DNA of 64,000 bases. It comes from Orlajensenia leifsoniae (GTDB lineage: Bacteria > Actinomycetota > Actinomycetes > Actinomycetales > Microbacteriaceae). Positions 27,069-35,985 of this stretch are shown piece by piece. The first letter of the stretch is position 1, and each line of letters begins with the position of its first letter. The notes beneath the pieces were generated by a model. The model saw nothing but the letters and a program-made list of their open reading frames with translations, was not told the DNA's origin and did not search any database. The stretch is from positions 62,001 to 126,000 of the forward strand of contig NZ_SPQZ01000001.1 of the NCBI RefSeq assembly GCF_004570845.1, given 5' to 3'. Made by a program: the position numbers and the translations under genes.

Positions 27069-27905
27069 CTAGTTGGTGCTGGTGGAGACGGGACGATCAG
27101 GATGGTTGGCCCACTGCGACCAGGAGCCGGGATAGAGGGCGGGCTCGAAGCCCGCGATGGTCAGCGCGAGGGCGTCGTGCGCCGCTGTCACGCCGGAGCC
27201 GCAGTACACGCCGACGGGATGCTCGGAGTCGACGCCGAGGGCCGTGTAGCGTGCGATCAGTTCGTCGGGCGACAGGAATCGTCCATCGGCGTCGATATTT
27301 CCCGAGCTCGGCGCGCTGACGGCGCCGGGGATGTGGCCGGCTCGCGGATCGATCGGCTCGACCTCGCCCCGGTAGCGCTCGGCGGCACGGGCGTCGAGGA
27401 GCACGCCGTTCGCGGGCAGGGCGGCCGCGTCGTCGATGTCGAGCACGGGAAGGTGGCCGTAGCTCAGGGTGACGTCGCCGGGCGGCGGGGCTGCGGCATC
27501 CGTCGTCGTCGGAAGCCCGGCAGCCGTCCACGCCGACCAGCCACCGTCGAGCAGCCGCACGTCGGAGACGCCGGCGTGGCGCAGCAGCCACCATGCGCGG
27601 GCAGCCGACTGCCCTGCATTGTCGTCGTAGACCACGACAGTGTCGCCGTCGTTGACGCCCCAGGCCCGGGCGGATCTCTCGAGATCTGATGCCGAGGGCA
27701 GCGGATGCCGTCCGTCGGTCGCCGGGCCGTGGCTCGCGAGCTCCTCGTCGAGGTCGACGTACACCGCGCCGGGGATGTGCCCGCGCGCGAACTCGTCGGC
27801 GCCCTGGGGACCGCCCAGGCTCCAGCGCACGTCGAGGAGCCTCGGAGCGGCGTCGCCGGACAGCGCTGCGGCGAGCTCGTCAACGCTGATGAGCTGGTCT
27901 GGCAT
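27069..27905 (-). CDS. Sulfurtransferase (tandem rhodanese domains)
   Basis: The product has 278 residues with two rhodanese domains, about 1-135 (inactive; YDDN in place of the active loop) and 155-278. The active Cys is C235 in YCGSGVTA, matching mercaptopyruvate or thiosulfate sulfurtransferases. It moves sulfane sulfur to an acceptor. GAGGGG precedes the ATG at 27905. It is the first gene before the importer (14 bp gap), so it may be co-transcribed with it and supports a sulfur-metabolism role for the cluster. Confidence 0.93.
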   Translation of the reverse strand: MPDQLISVDELAAALSGDAAPRLLDVRWSLGGPQGADEFARGHIPGAVYVDLDEELASHGPATDGRHPLPSASDLERSARAWGVNDGDTVVVYDDNAGQSAARAWWLLRHAGVSDVRLLDGGWSAWTAAGLPTTTDAAAPPPGDVTLSYGHLPVLDIDDAAALPANGVLLDARAAERYRGEVEPIDPRAGHIPGAVSAPSSGNIDADGRFLSPDELIARYTALGVDSEHPVGVYCGSGVTAAHDALALTIAGFEPALYPGSWSQWANHPDRPVSTSTN

Positions 27906-27981
27906 GGCACCCCTCGGTTCGTGATCAGTACACGCTAACCCGCTGACGGGGCACACGACCAACCGGATAGTCTGGATCATC

Positions 27982-29208
27982 GTGAGCGCCTACTCCGATC
28001 TCCTGAAGACGCCGGGCGTGGCCCGGATCATCAGCGCGCAGCTCACGGCGCGTTTCCCGTTCGGGATGCTCTCGCTCGCTTTCCTGCTGCACATCGAGCA
28101 GCAGACCGGATCGTACGGCTCCGCCGGACTCGTCCTGGCGGCCACGAGCATCGGCCAGGCCATCGCCGGCCCGCTGACCAGCCGCCTCATGGGCGTCTGG
28201 GGCATGCGCCCGGTGATCGCCGTCACCATCGCGGTCTGCGCCACGGCCGTCACCGCCATCGCACTGCTGCCGCTCACAGTCCCCTGGTACATGGCCGTCG
28301 GAGCACTCGCCGGCCTCAGCATGCCGCCGATCCAGCCTGCCGTGCGCACGATCTATCCCAAGATGGTCAACTCCCGCCAGCTCACCCCGCTGTTCTCGCT
28401 CGACGCCACGGCGCAGGAGATCATCTGGGTCGTCGGCCCGGTCGTCACCACCTTCATCGCCACGCAGATCAGCACGGTGTGGGGCATCCTCACCGCGGTG
28501 ATCTTCCTCGTCGGCGGCGGCCTCTGGTTCCTGTCGTCCCCCGAGCTCGGGCGGGTGCGCATCCCCCGTAGCAAGCGCCGCTTCGGCACCGTGCTGCGCC
28601 GGCCTCCCGTGATGCTCGCGACCATCGTGGGCTTCCTGCTCGTGGGGGCGTGCGCCGCGATCGAGGCCGGCGTCGTGGCCGTGTTCGGACACGGCGGCGC
28701 CGAGGCCGGCATCGTGCTCGCGATCTTCTCCGTCGGCTCGATCGCGGGTGGCCTCAGCTTCGGCCACATCGCCATCGGACCGTGGGCGAGCGCCCGCCGC
28801 ATGTTCATCGTCTTCGTCGGAACCGTCGCGGCGACGATCGGCCTCGTGGCCATGGCGGGATCCGAGTTCCTCTGGCTCTCCGTCACCCTGTTCGTCGCCG
28901 GAATCGGCATCGCCCCGGCTCTCGCCGTGCTGTTCGCCATGGTGTCGGCCAGCGTCAAGTTCAGCGACACCGCCGAGGCCTACGGCTGGGTCGGCACGGG
29001 CCAGCTCATCGGCGCCGCTCTCGGGTCGGCGGCGGCCGGTCTCCTCATCGACACCAACGGACCGGTCGGCGCGTTCTGGGCCGCCTCGGCTTTCGCCCTC
29101 GTGGGATTCATCGTTCCCGTGGTCGGCAAGCGCTGGCACCCCGACCTGCGCGGCCGCGATGCCAGCCCCATGCCCGACACCGAGCCCGTCCCCGTGCAGC
29201 CGAGCTGA
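27982..29208 (+). CDS. MFS transporter
   Basis: The product has 408 residues with 12 predicted membrane segments in two six-helix halves and a central basic loop (RIPRSKRRFG). The cargo cannot be inferred. The GTG at 27982 is 8 nt after a TAGTCT box (27968-27973), so the mRNA is probably leaderless. The last codon overlaps the ATG of the aldo/keto reductase (TGATG), linking export or uptake to carbonyl reduction. Confidence 0.87.
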   Translation: MSAYSDLLKTPGVARIISAQLTARFPFGMLSLAFLLHIEQQTGSYGSAGLVLAATSIGQAIAGPLTSRLMGVWGMRPVIAVTIAVCATAVTAIALLPLTVPWYMAVGALAGLSMPPIQPAVRTIYPKMVNSRQLTPLFSLDATAQEIIWVVGPVVTTFIATQISTVWGILTAVIFLVGGGLWFLSSPELGRVRIPRSKRRFGTVLRRPPVMLATIVGFLLVGACAAIEAGVVAVFGHGGAEAGIVLAIFSVGSIAGGLSFGHIAIGPWASARRMFIVFVGTVAATIGLVAMAGSEFLWLSVTLFVAGIGIAPALAVLFAMVSASVKFSDTAEAYGWVGTGQLIGAALGSAAAGLLIDTNGPVGAFWAASAFALVGFIVPVVGKRWHPDLRGRDASPMPDTEPVPVQPS

Positions 29209-30029
29209 TGGACCTCTCGCATCGCGTGACCATGAGCGACGGGCTGAGCATCCCGCAGCTCGGTCTCGGCGTGTACAAGGTTCCGGATGCCGACACTCCC
29301 GGCGTGGTGGTCGCCGCCCTCGATGCCGGCTATCGGCATGTCGACACGGCATCGCTGTACGGCAACGAGGTCGGCGTGGGTCTCGGCATCGACGACGCGG
29401 GGATCGAGCGCGACGACGTGTTCGTCACCACGAAGGTGGGCAACGCCGACCACGGCTTCGACGCGACGCTGCGCGCCTTCGACGCCAGCATGAAGCGCCT
29501 CGCCCTCGACAGGCTCGACCTCTACCTCATCCACTGGCCCGTGCCGAGCACCGACCTCTACGTGCAGACCTGGCGCGCGCTCATCAGGCTCAGCGAGGAG
29601 GGGCGGGTGAGCTCGATCGGAGTCTCCAACTTCCATCGCCACCACCTGCAGCGCCTGCTCGACGAGACCGGTGTACACCCCGTCGTCAACCAGGTGGAGC
29701 TGCATCCGTGGCTCCAACAGCGTGAGCTGCGTGCCTTCCACGCCGAGCACCTCATCGTGACCGAGGCCTGGTCACCGCTGGCGCGGGGGCGCGCCGTCGA
29801 GGACCCGACTCTGACCGTCATCGGCGAGCGCCACGGAAAGACGGCGACCCAGGTGGCCATCCGCTGGCACCTGCAGCAGGGCAACGTGGTCATCCCGAAG
29901 TCGGCGTCGCCTGAGCGCATTCGTGCGAACGCCGACGTCTACGACTTCGAGCTGACGGATGCCGACCTCGATGCGATCGCGGCGCTGGACGCCGGCGAGC
30001 GCACGGGGCGGGACCCCGACGACGACTGA
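29208..30029 (+). CDS. Aldo/keto reductase (2,5-diketo-D-gluconate reductase type)
   Basis: The product has 273 residues. The tetrad is Asp/Tyr in GYRHVDTASLYGNE, Lys in TTKVGN and His in LIHWPVP, with the NADPH motif IPKSASPERI. It is a close relative of the reductase at 11530. It is coupled to the MFS gene by TGATG. Two dispersed hairpin elements lie between its stop and the convergent third AKR. Confidence 0.9.
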   Translation: MDLSHRVTMSDGLSIPQLGLGVYKVPDADTPGVVVAALDAGYRHVDTASLYGNEVGVGLGIDDAGIERDDVFVTTKVGNADHGFDATLRAFDASMKRLALDRLDLYLIHWPVPSTDLYVQTWRALIRLSEEGRVSSIGVSNFHRHHLQRLLDETGVHPVVNQVELHPWLQQRELRAFHAEHLIVTEAWSPLARGRAVEDPTLTVIGERHGKTATQVAIRWHLQQGNVVIPKSASPERIRANADVYDFELTDADLDAIAALDAGERTGRDPDDD

Positions 30030-30051
30030 CGGTCACGCTGACATTCCCGCC

Positions 30052-30085
30052 CGCAGAGGCCCGGACGCAGTCCGCGGTCGAAGCG
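30052..30085 (+). repeat. Dispersed hairpin element after the AKR gene
   Basis: It begins 22 nt after the stop: CGCAGAGGC, the hairpin CGGAC-GCA-GTCCG, and the flank CGAAGCG. It is closest to the family consensus and shares GAGGCCCGGACGCAG with the degraded copy near 1665-1680. Confidence 0.8.
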
Positions 30086-30096
30086 CTTCGGACGAG

Positions 30097-30130
30097 CGCT
30101 TCGGACGGTCGCTTCGCTCGGTTCTCAGCG
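30097..30130 (-). repeat. Second, opposed element copy in the same spacer
   Basis: Read on the minus strand it starts 11 nt after the convergent AKR stop, with the flanks CGCTGAG and CGAAGCG and a diverged core. A direct repeat AGCGCTTCGGACG links the two opposed copies. Confidence 0.6.
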
Positions 30131-30141
30131 AGCGGGGCAGC

Positions 30142-31125
30142 TCACCACCGCGGGTGGATGAGCTCCCGGAGCTTCCTGTCGTAGAGGTCGGAGACGGCTG
30201 CATCGAACTCGGCGCCCAGTGGCGCCGTCGAGCCTGCAGCGGCGTTCGCGACGGCCTGCTTCACCGAGCGCGCGCCCGGGATGACCGTGCTCACGGCCGG
30301 GTGCTGGGCGATCCAGGCCAGGGCCGCCTCGGCGACGGGAACGGCATCCGGAACCAGATCGGCGAATTCGTGTGCAGCCTCGAGGCCGGTCTCCCACGGT
30401 ACGCCGGAGAACGTCTCCCCCACGTCGAACGCCGAGCCGTCGCGGTTGTAGGTTCGGTGATCGTTCGCCGCGAAGGTGGTCTCGCGGGTGTACTTGCCGC
30501 TCAGCAGGCCGGACGCCAGCGGCACGCGAGCGATGATGCCGACGCCGGCGGCCTGCGCCGCGGGAAGCACCTCGTCGAGGGGCTTCTGCCTGAAGGCGTT
30601 GAGGATGATCTGCACTGTCGCGGTGCCCGGCCGGGCGATCGCGTCGAGCGCCTGCGCGGTCGTCTCGACGCTCACGCCGTAGTTCGCGATGGCGCCATCG
30701 GACACGAGGGTGTCGAGCGCGTCGTAGACCTCGTCACTGGTGAACACGGCCGACGGCGGGCAGTGCAGCTGGACCAGGTCCAGGGTGTCGACGCGGAGGT
30801 TCCGACGCGAGCGGTCGGTCCACTCCCGGAAGTTCGCCAGCACGTAGTTCTCGGGCAGCTGGTCGACACGGCGGCCCATCTTGGTGGCGACGGTGATGTC
30901 GTGACCGGGGTTGTCGGCGAGGAAGGCGCCGATCACGCTCTCCGACCGGCCATCGCCGTAGACGTCGGCGGTGTCGAAGAAGGTGACACCCGCGTCGACG
31001 GATGCCGCGAGCACGTCACGCGCATCCGTCTCACTCACCTCGCCCCAATCGGCTCCGAGTTGCCAGGTGCCGAGTCCGATGACCGAGACGGTGCGGCCGG
31101 TACGTCCGAGGGTGCGATGCTGCAT
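30142..31125 (-). CDS. Aldo/keto reductase (general stress / Tas-like subgroup)
   Basis: The product has 327 residues, with LGRTGRTVSVIGLGTWQLG at the N-terminus, FFDTADVYGDGRSE (Asp, Tyr), TKMGRR (Lys) and LVQLHCPP (His). Its longer loops place it in the subgroup that includes IolS/YhdN-like enzymes, distinct from the other two AKRs here. A TAGGCT box precedes the ATG by 6 nt (31132-31137, minus strand). The substrate is unknown. Confidence 0.9.
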   Translation of the reverse strand: MQHRTLGRTGRTVSVIGLGTWQLGADWGEVSETDARDVLAASVDAGVTFFDTADVYGDGRSESVIGAFLADNPGHDITVATKMGRRVDQLPENYVLANFREWTDRSRRNLRVDTLDLVQLHCPPSAVFTSDEVYDALDTLVSDGAIANYGVSVETTAQALDAIARPGTATVQIILNAFRQKPLDEVLPAAQAAGVGIIARVPLASGLLSGKYTRETTFAANDHRTYNRDGSAFDVGETFSGVPWETGLEAAHEFADLVPDAVPVAEAALAWIAQHPAVSTVIPGARSVKQAVANAAAGSTAPLGAEFDAAVSDLYDRKLRELIHPRW

Positions 31126-31164
31126 GCCTCCAGCCTAGGCCGGGGGCATGCAGACATCGGGAGG

Positions 31165-32316
31165 TCAGGCCGAGACCGCCGCGAGGCTGCCTGTCGTGCG
31201 CGGGGCCTCGAGGGCACCCTCCACGTGCACGACCTCCTGGCTGCGGAAGTGACCGAGGAAGCTCAGGACGATCCCGGCGACGGCCCACCCTCCGAGCACC
31301 AGCCAGGCCTGCGTCGCGTCAGCGTCGGGGAAGTACGACAGGTCGCGCAGCAGGGTCGTCGAGGCTCCGGGCACGAAGAACTGTCCGATCTCGCCCCACG
31401 CGCCGGGCAGGAACTGCATCGGCTGCGTCGCGGCCGACAGCGGGTTGCCGATGAGCATGGTGAGCAGGGCTCCCACGGCGATGCCCACCCGGCCGATCAG
31501 GGCGGTGGCTCCGACGATGACGCTGGCGGTGGCGAGCAGTGACAGGCCGACGGCGACGGAGTTCAGCAGGAAGTCTCCCTGCAGGATGCCGAACCAGGTC
31601 TGCATGATCGCGGTGAGGCCGAGGCCGGCGACGACGGCGTAGGTGGCCAGGGCGGCGAAGCGGCGCCAGACCCCGGTGACGAGCAGCGAGATGAGCACGC
31701 CGCCGATCATGCCGCCGATGACCATCGGGAACGCGGCCGACGCGAAGCCGACCCCGCGAGGGTCGGTGTCGGCCAGGGGGACGACGTCGGTGGTGATGAC
31801 GACGGGCGCCGTGACGGCGCTGGCCTTCTCGATGATGGCGAGGGCCTGGTCGGCCGGGAGCTGACCCGCAGCCTGGGCAGCAGTCGCCTGGGCGATGCCG
31901 TCCTGGACTCCCGCCGTCACGGCCGAGGTCACCTGCTGCTGCAGCTGAGCCGAGATCTGGGCCATGACCGTGGCGTTGACGGTTCCGCCGGCGCTCGCCG
32001 TGAGCACCTCGGGAGCGTCGCTCAGCACGACGGCGCCGTAGACGTCGCGTTCCTCGATCGCCGTGACGGCGTCGGCACGGCTGTCGACCGGGGTGACGTC
32101 GAACCGACCGGGGGCATTCTCATCGAGGGCGTCGGTGAAGGCGGTGACCTGCGTCGCGTCACCGGTGACGGCGATCGGGAAGTCCTTGATGGTGCTCGTC
32201 ATTCCCGGCCAGATGAAGGCGAGCACGAAGACCCCCACGACCACGGCTGCAGCGACGGCGATCCCGATGGATCGCCCCCACTTCGTGTGCGGGCTGGTGA
32301 CGACGATCTCGGACAT
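31165..32316 (-). CDS. ABC-2/YhgE-type membrane protein under TetR control
   Basis: The product has 383 residues: one N-terminal helix, a ~140-residue external domain, then five to six membrane segments, the layout of YhgE/Pip and DUF3533 exporters. These move lipids, phage-receptor-linked factors or drugs; the cargo here is unknown. No ATPase gene is adjacent. TAGGAG precedes the ATG by 5 nt. It is divergent from a TetR gene with two palindromes between, so it is very likely the target of that repressor. Confidence 0.82.
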   Translation of the reverse strand: MSEIVVTSPHTKWGRSIGIAVAAAVVVGVFVLAFIWPGMTSTIKDFPIAVTGDATQVTAFTDALDENAPGRFDVTPVDSRADAVTAIEERDVYGAVVLSDAPEVLTASAGGTVNATVMAQISAQLQQQVTSAVTAGVQDGIAQATAAQAAGQLPADQALAIIEKASAVTAPVVITTDVVPLADTDPRGVGFASAAFPMVIGGMIGGVLISLLVTGVWRRFAALATYAVVAGLGLTAIMQTWFGILQGDFLLNSVAVGLSLLATASVIVGATALIGRVGIAVGALLTMLIGNPLSAATQPMQFLPGAWGEIGQFFVPGASTTLLRDLSYFPDADATQAWLVLGGWAVAGIVLSFLGHFRSQEVVHVEGALEAPRTTGSLAAVSA

Positions 32317-32358
32317 GACGGCTCCTACAGGGTGGATCAGGGGGAGGTGATCTGTGAA

Positions 32359-32372
32359 AACGAATGATCGTT
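32359..32372. promoter_or_regulatory. TetR operator, site 1
   Basis: Inverted repeat AACGA-ATGA-TCGTT, followed by CTTT, lies 43 bp before the exporter gene. Its half site resembles that of site 2. The TetR protein encoded at 32434 is the natural candidate to bind it. Confidence 0.65.
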
Positions 32373-32403
32373 CTTTATTGTGAACTCACCGAACCCGCTT
32401 GTC

Positions 32404-32419
32404 AAGAACGAACGTTCTT
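32404..32419. promoter_or_regulatory. TetR operator, site 2
   Basis: Near-perfect palindrome AAGAACG-AA-CGTTCTT lies 14 bp before the TetR start codon. Its position would block transcription of the repressor gene, giving autoregulation. The stretch is AT-rich compared with its surroundings. Confidence 0.75.
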
Positions 32420-32433
32420 TTTATTATCGACGT

Positions 32434-33027
32434 ATGCCGAAAGTCACCGAGGAGCATCGCATCGCCCGCCGCACGGAGATAGCGCAGGCCGCCATGCGCT
32501 GTTTCGCGCGTAAGGGGTTCGAGGGCACGTCGGTGGCCGACATCATCGCCGAGTCCGGCCTGTCGGCCGGGGCCATCTACGGCCACTACAAGAGCAAGAA
32601 CGAGCTCATCCAGTTGGCGGTCTCCGAGCTGCTCGGCCAGCGCATGGCCGAGGTGCAGACCGCTCTCCAGCGCGAGGAACTCATGGAGCCGGGCGAGCTC
32701 ATCGGAGTCTTCCTGCGCGGCGTGGAGCGCGAGTTCGGCAACCTCAGCGTGCTGCTCCAGCTCTGGGCCGCTGCGGCGACGGATGCCGGACTCCGCGGCG
32801 TCGCCGACACCATCGCCGGAACGATCCGCGGCGTCTTCCAGACCTACCTCGCCGCGTGGCATGTGCGCTCGACGGGATTGAGCGAGAGCGAAGCACAGGC
32901 CCGCGCGAGCCGGGAGGCGTGGGTCTACATCGGCATCTGCCAGGGCTACATGGTGCAGTCGACGATCTTCGAGGCGTTCGACGCCGAGGCGTACATCGAG
33001 ACGAGCGCGGCCCTGCTCGCCCGCTGA
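32434..33027 (+). CDS. TetR-family transcriptional repressor
   Basis: The product has 197 residues. The helix-turn-helix spans about 10-55, with GFEGTSVADIIAESGLSAGAIYGHYKSK, here quoted only by its key parts GTSVADI and GAIYGHYKSK. The C-terminal ligand domain is all-helical. It most likely represses the divergent exporter and itself through the two palindromes at 32359 and 32404. The ATG at 32434 was chosen over an upstream GTG/ATG frame because that extension would contain operator 2. Confidence 0.9.
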   Translation: MPKVTEEHRIARRTEIAQAAMRCFARKGFEGTSVADIIAESGLSAGAIYGHYKSKNELIQLAVSELLGQRMAEVQTALQREELMEPGELIGVFLRGVEREFGNLSVLLQLWAAAATDAGLRGVADTIAGTIRGVFQTYLAAWHVRSTGLSESEAQARASREAWVYIGICQGYMVQSTIFEAFDAEAYIETSAALLAR

Positions 33028-33036
33028 CCCTCCGCT

Positions 33037-33070
33037 CGTCGAGGCCCAGACGACGTCTGCGGCCGAAACG
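33037..33070 (+). repeat. Dispersed hairpin element after the TetR gene
   Basis: It begins 9 nt after the stop. The stem is CAGAC-GAC-GTCTG, which keeps pairing although both arms differ from the CGGAC/GTCCG of other copies. This compensatory change supports selection on the hairpin. Confidence 0.7.
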
Positions 33071-33154
33071 CACCCCCTGCGCGATACCCGATCGTGACAT
33101 CACGATCGGGTTGCGTCGCACCCGGGGGCTGATCAGCGGTTCTACAGTGCAGAC

Positions 33155-34114
33155 ATGAAGCGCGCGCACCTCGCCACCGTCGTCGCCGTGGCCGCCACCC
33201 TGTTGCTCGCCGGATGCTCGGCATCCGGTTCCGCCGACTCCGACCTCGGCGGCGGATCCGTCGCCGAACCGGCTCCCGAGCAGGGCGACGGCGCACTCGA
33301 CGCCGGTCGCGACGCCGCGGGTGACGAGGCCGGGGGTCTCGGCTCGACCGTGGAGACCCGCGACGTCGTCACCACGGGCACGATGGCGGTGACGGCAGAC
33401 GATCCCGTGCTGGCTGCGGCCGAGACGACGGCGCTCGTCACCGCGGCCGACGGACGCATCGACTCGCAGAACCAGCAGCCGGGCACGGATTCGCAGCCCG
33501 CTCGCGCCTCCCTCGTGATCCGCGTGCCGTCTGCCCGCTACCAGGCCGTCGTCGCCGACATCCAGAAGCTGGGCGGCGTGACGCACTACTCGACCGAGGC
33601 GAGCGACGTCACCCAGCAGAAGCAGGACATCGACGCCCGCATCAGCGCGCTCGAGACGTCCACGAAGCGCCTCGAGAGCCTGATGGCCGATGCAGACTCC
33701 ACGGCCGACCTGATCGAGATCGAGAACGCCCTGTCCGGCCGACAGGCCGAGCTCGACAGCCTCACCACCCAGCGGGACTACCTCGAGGACCAGGTCGCCT
33801 TCTCCACGTTGTCCGTCGACTTCACGGCGCCCGGCGTGGTCTCCCCCGGATCCCCCCGCACCTTCTGGGACGGCTTCCTCGCCGGATGGAACGCCCTCAT
33901 CGGGTTCCTCGCGGGAACACTCGTCGTCATCGGGGCGTTCCTGCCGTGGCTGCTGCTGTTCGGCGCCATCGCGGCGATCGTGCTGCTCATCGTGCGGGCG
34001 TCGCGCCGCGGGCCCCGGAAGCCGCGGCCCGAGAACGGCCGGTCAGCTCCCGCCGGACCCGCGCCGGAACCCGAACCGGCCGCCGAACCCGATCCCGTCG
34101 ACACCCGCGCGTAG
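33155..34114 (+). CDS. DUF4349 lipoprotein
   Basis: The product has 319 residues. It has a lipobox LLAGC (Cys21), a disordered acidic linker to about 65, a DUF4349 domain with a coiled-coil section (about 145-195), and one membrane helix at about 250-285. A Pro-rich cytosolic tail ends it. Both ends are thus membrane linked. DUF4349 proteins are of unknown function and are often envelope-associated. A TACAGT box (33143-33148) precedes the ATG by 6 nt. Confidence 0.87.
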   Translation: MKRAHLATVVAVAATLLLAGCSASGSADSDLGGGSVAEPAPEQGDGALDAGRDAAGDEAGGLGSTVETRDVVTTGTMAVTADDPVLAAAETTALVTAADGRIDSQNQQPGTDSQPARASLVIRVPSARYQAVVADIQKLGGVTHYSTEASDVTQQKQDIDARISALETSTKRLESLMADADSTADLIEIENALSGRQAELDSLTTQRDYLEDQVAFSTLSVDFTAPGVVSPGSPRTFWDGFLAGWNALIGFLAGTLVVIGAFLPWLLLFGAIAAIVLLIVRASRRGPRKPRPENGRSAPAGPAPEPEPAAEPDPVDTRA

Positions 34115-34124
34115 TGTGAGTGGC

Positions 34125-35288
34125 GTGAGCTCAGCATCCGATTCCCCGCTCCTCGACGACGCCCTGCTGGAGCGCATCCGTTCGCGCGCAGCAGGTTACG
34201 ACCGCGACAACACCTTCTTCACGGAGGACTTCGACGAACTGGTGGCCGTCGGCTACCTGCGGGCGCTCGTCCCCGTCGACTTCGGCGGCCTCGGTCTCTC
34301 GCTCGAACAGGTGGTGCTCGAACAGGTGCGCCTCGGATCGGCGGCTCCCGCCACGGCCCTCGCCGTGAACATGCATCTCGTCTGGACCGGCGTCGCCAAG
34401 GTGCTGCACGACCGCGGCGACTCCTCGCTCGACTTCCTGCTGACGGAGGCCGGCGCCGGCGAGGTGTTCGGCTTCGGCATCAGCGAGTCGGGCAACGACC
34501 TCGTGCTGTTCGGTTCGACGACGGATGCCGCCCCTCAGCCCGACGGCGGCTACAGGTTCACCGGCACCAAGGTGTTCACCTCCCTCTCCCCGGCGTGGAC
34601 GAGGCTCGGCACGATGGGCGTCGACACCACCTCCCCCGATGCGCCGAAGATCGTCTACGGCTTCGTGGAGCGCGCCGACTCCGGCGTCACCCGCAAGGAC
34701 GACTGGGACACCCTCGGCATGCGCGCCTCGCAGAGCCAGTCAACGGTGCTCGACGGTGCCTACTCCCCCGCGAACCGCATCATCAGGCGCCTCGACCCCG
34801 GGCCCAACCCCGACTCGCTGGTGTTCGCGATCTTCTCCAACTTCGAGATCCTGCTGGCCGCCGTCTACACCGGCGTCGGACAGCGCGCCCTCGAGCTCGC
34901 CGTCGCCGCAGCGCACCGCCGCACCTCGCTCAAGGCAGGCGGTCGGTCGTACGCGCAGGACCCCGACATCCGGTGGCGCATCGCGGATGCCGCGATCGCC
35001 CAGGACGGCATCCGGCCCCAACTCGTCTCCCTCGCCCGCGATGTCGACGATCAGGTGGACCATGGGGCGCAGTGGTTCCCGCAGCTGGTCGGCCTGAAGG
35101 TCAGAGCCACCGAGAACGCCCGCCACGTCGTCGACCAGGCGCTGCGCGTCTCGGGTGGCGGCTCGTACTTCGCCGGCAGCGAGCTGGGACGGCTCTACCG
35201 CGACGTCCTCGCCGGCATCTTCCACCCCTCCGACGCGGAGTCGGCGCACAACACTGTCGCCAACGCGTGGCTCGGGCCGATCGACTAG
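34125..35288 (+). CDS. Acyl-CoA dehydrogenase-like flavoprotein
   Basis: The product has 387 residues with the three ACAD domains: an N-terminal helical part, a beta-domain with GYRFTGTKVFTS, GMRASQS, and a C-terminal four-helix bundle. It resembles the group that includes DszC/SfnB monooxygenases and short-chain dehydrogenases; I cannot tell which reaction it runs. The GTG at 34125 is 7 nt after TAGTGT (34112-34117), whose first three bases are the stop codon of the upstream gene; a GTG at 34116 would overlap the box. It may link to the sulfur theme if DszC/SfnB-like. Confidence 0.8.
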   Translation: MSSASDSPLLDDALLERIRSRAAGYDRDNTFFTEDFDELVAVGYLRALVPVDFGGLGLSLEQVVLEQVRLGSAAPATALAVNMHLVWTGVAKVLHDRGDSSLDFLLTEAGAGEVFGFGISESGNDLVLFGSTTDAAPQPDGGYRFTGTKVFTSLSPAWTRLGTMGVDTTSPDAPKIVYGFVERADSGVTRKDDWDTLGMRASQSQSTVLDGAYSPANRIIRRLDPGPNPDSLVFAIFSNFEILLAAVYTGVGQRALELAVAAAHRRTSLKAGGRSYAQDPDIRWRIADAAIAQDGIRPQLVSLARDVDDQVDHGAQWFPQLVGLKVRATENARHVVDQALRVSGGGSYFAGSELGRLYRDVLAGIFHPSDAESAHNTVANAWLGPID

Positions 35289-35475
35289 TCAGCGCTCCTC
35301 GACCCCGCAGTTCTTGCGGGTGGCGGTCGCCGAGAACGACTTCTCGGCGGGTGCGGATCTTGCACCACCCGTCGAAACTTCGAGTTCGATGATGTCCACC
35401 AGCCCCCACGGGCGAAGCGCACCCACCGGAGCGGGGCGAACGGATGCTCTCCACAACGGGAGTAGTTTGGTCACC
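35289..35475. other. Spacer before the K+ exporter genes
   Basis: No gene is seen in these 187 bp. The right end carries TAGTTT at 35463-35468, a likely -10 box for the next gene. No riboswitch could be recognised by eye. Confidence 0.4.
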
Positions 35476-35970
35476 GTGGGAATTCGAATTGAGAAGATCG
35501 ACCTGCCGGGCATCGGCATGCGTCATGATCTCGTCACCGAGAGCGGCCGTCGCCTGAGCGTCGTGTCGTACCGTGATGGCGAGCGCAACCTCGGCATCTT
35601 CGACGTCGACGACCCCGACGCCTGTCGGGACTCGATCCCCATCACCGAGGACGAGGCCGAGGCACTCGCCGACGTCCTCGGAACATCCGTCACGCTCAGC
35701 CGACTGACCAAGCTGAGCGCCGACACCGAGGGGCTCTACACGGAGCAGCTCGAACTCGCGACCGATTCGCCCTTCATCAATCGGCCGCTCGGCGACACCA
35801 AGACGCGCACCCGCACGCACGTCTCCATCGTCGCCATCGTGCGCGAGAAGAAGGTGATCCCCTCTCCGACCCCCGCAGAGATCCTCCGCCCCGGTGACGT
35901 CATCGTCGCCGTCGGCACGCGGGAGGGTCTCGACGCCGCCGGTCGGCTCATGGCCAACGGCCCCGACTGA
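35476..35970 (+). CDS. K+/H+ antiporter regulatory subunit (KhtT-like, TrkA-C domain)
   Basis: The product has 164 residues. The C-terminal half (about 85-160) has the RCK_C/TrkA-C pattern ending EILRPGDVIVAVGTREGLDAA; the N-terminal half matches the KhtT partner domain. It would gate the antiporter encoded 15 bp downstream in response to a ligand, which in KhtT-type systems can be c-di-AMP or pH. The GTG at 35476 is 7 nt after the TAGTTT box, suggesting leaderless mRNA. Confidence 0.88.
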   Translation: MGIRIEKIDLPGIGMRHDLVTESGRRLSVVSYRDGERNLGIFDVDDPDACRDSIPITEDEAEALADVLGTSVTLSRLTKLSADTEGLYTEQLELATDSPFINRPLGDTKTRTRTHVSIVAIVREKKVIPSPTPAEILRPGDVIVAVGTREGLDAAGRLMANGPD

Positions 35971-35985
35971 TCCGGGGGCTCGCCT

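Noticed and set aside
35289-35475. A riboswitch ahead of the KhtTU-like genes
   Set aside because: No conserved fold or pattern could be recognised by eye, and the promoter box is so close to the start that a leader is unlikely.
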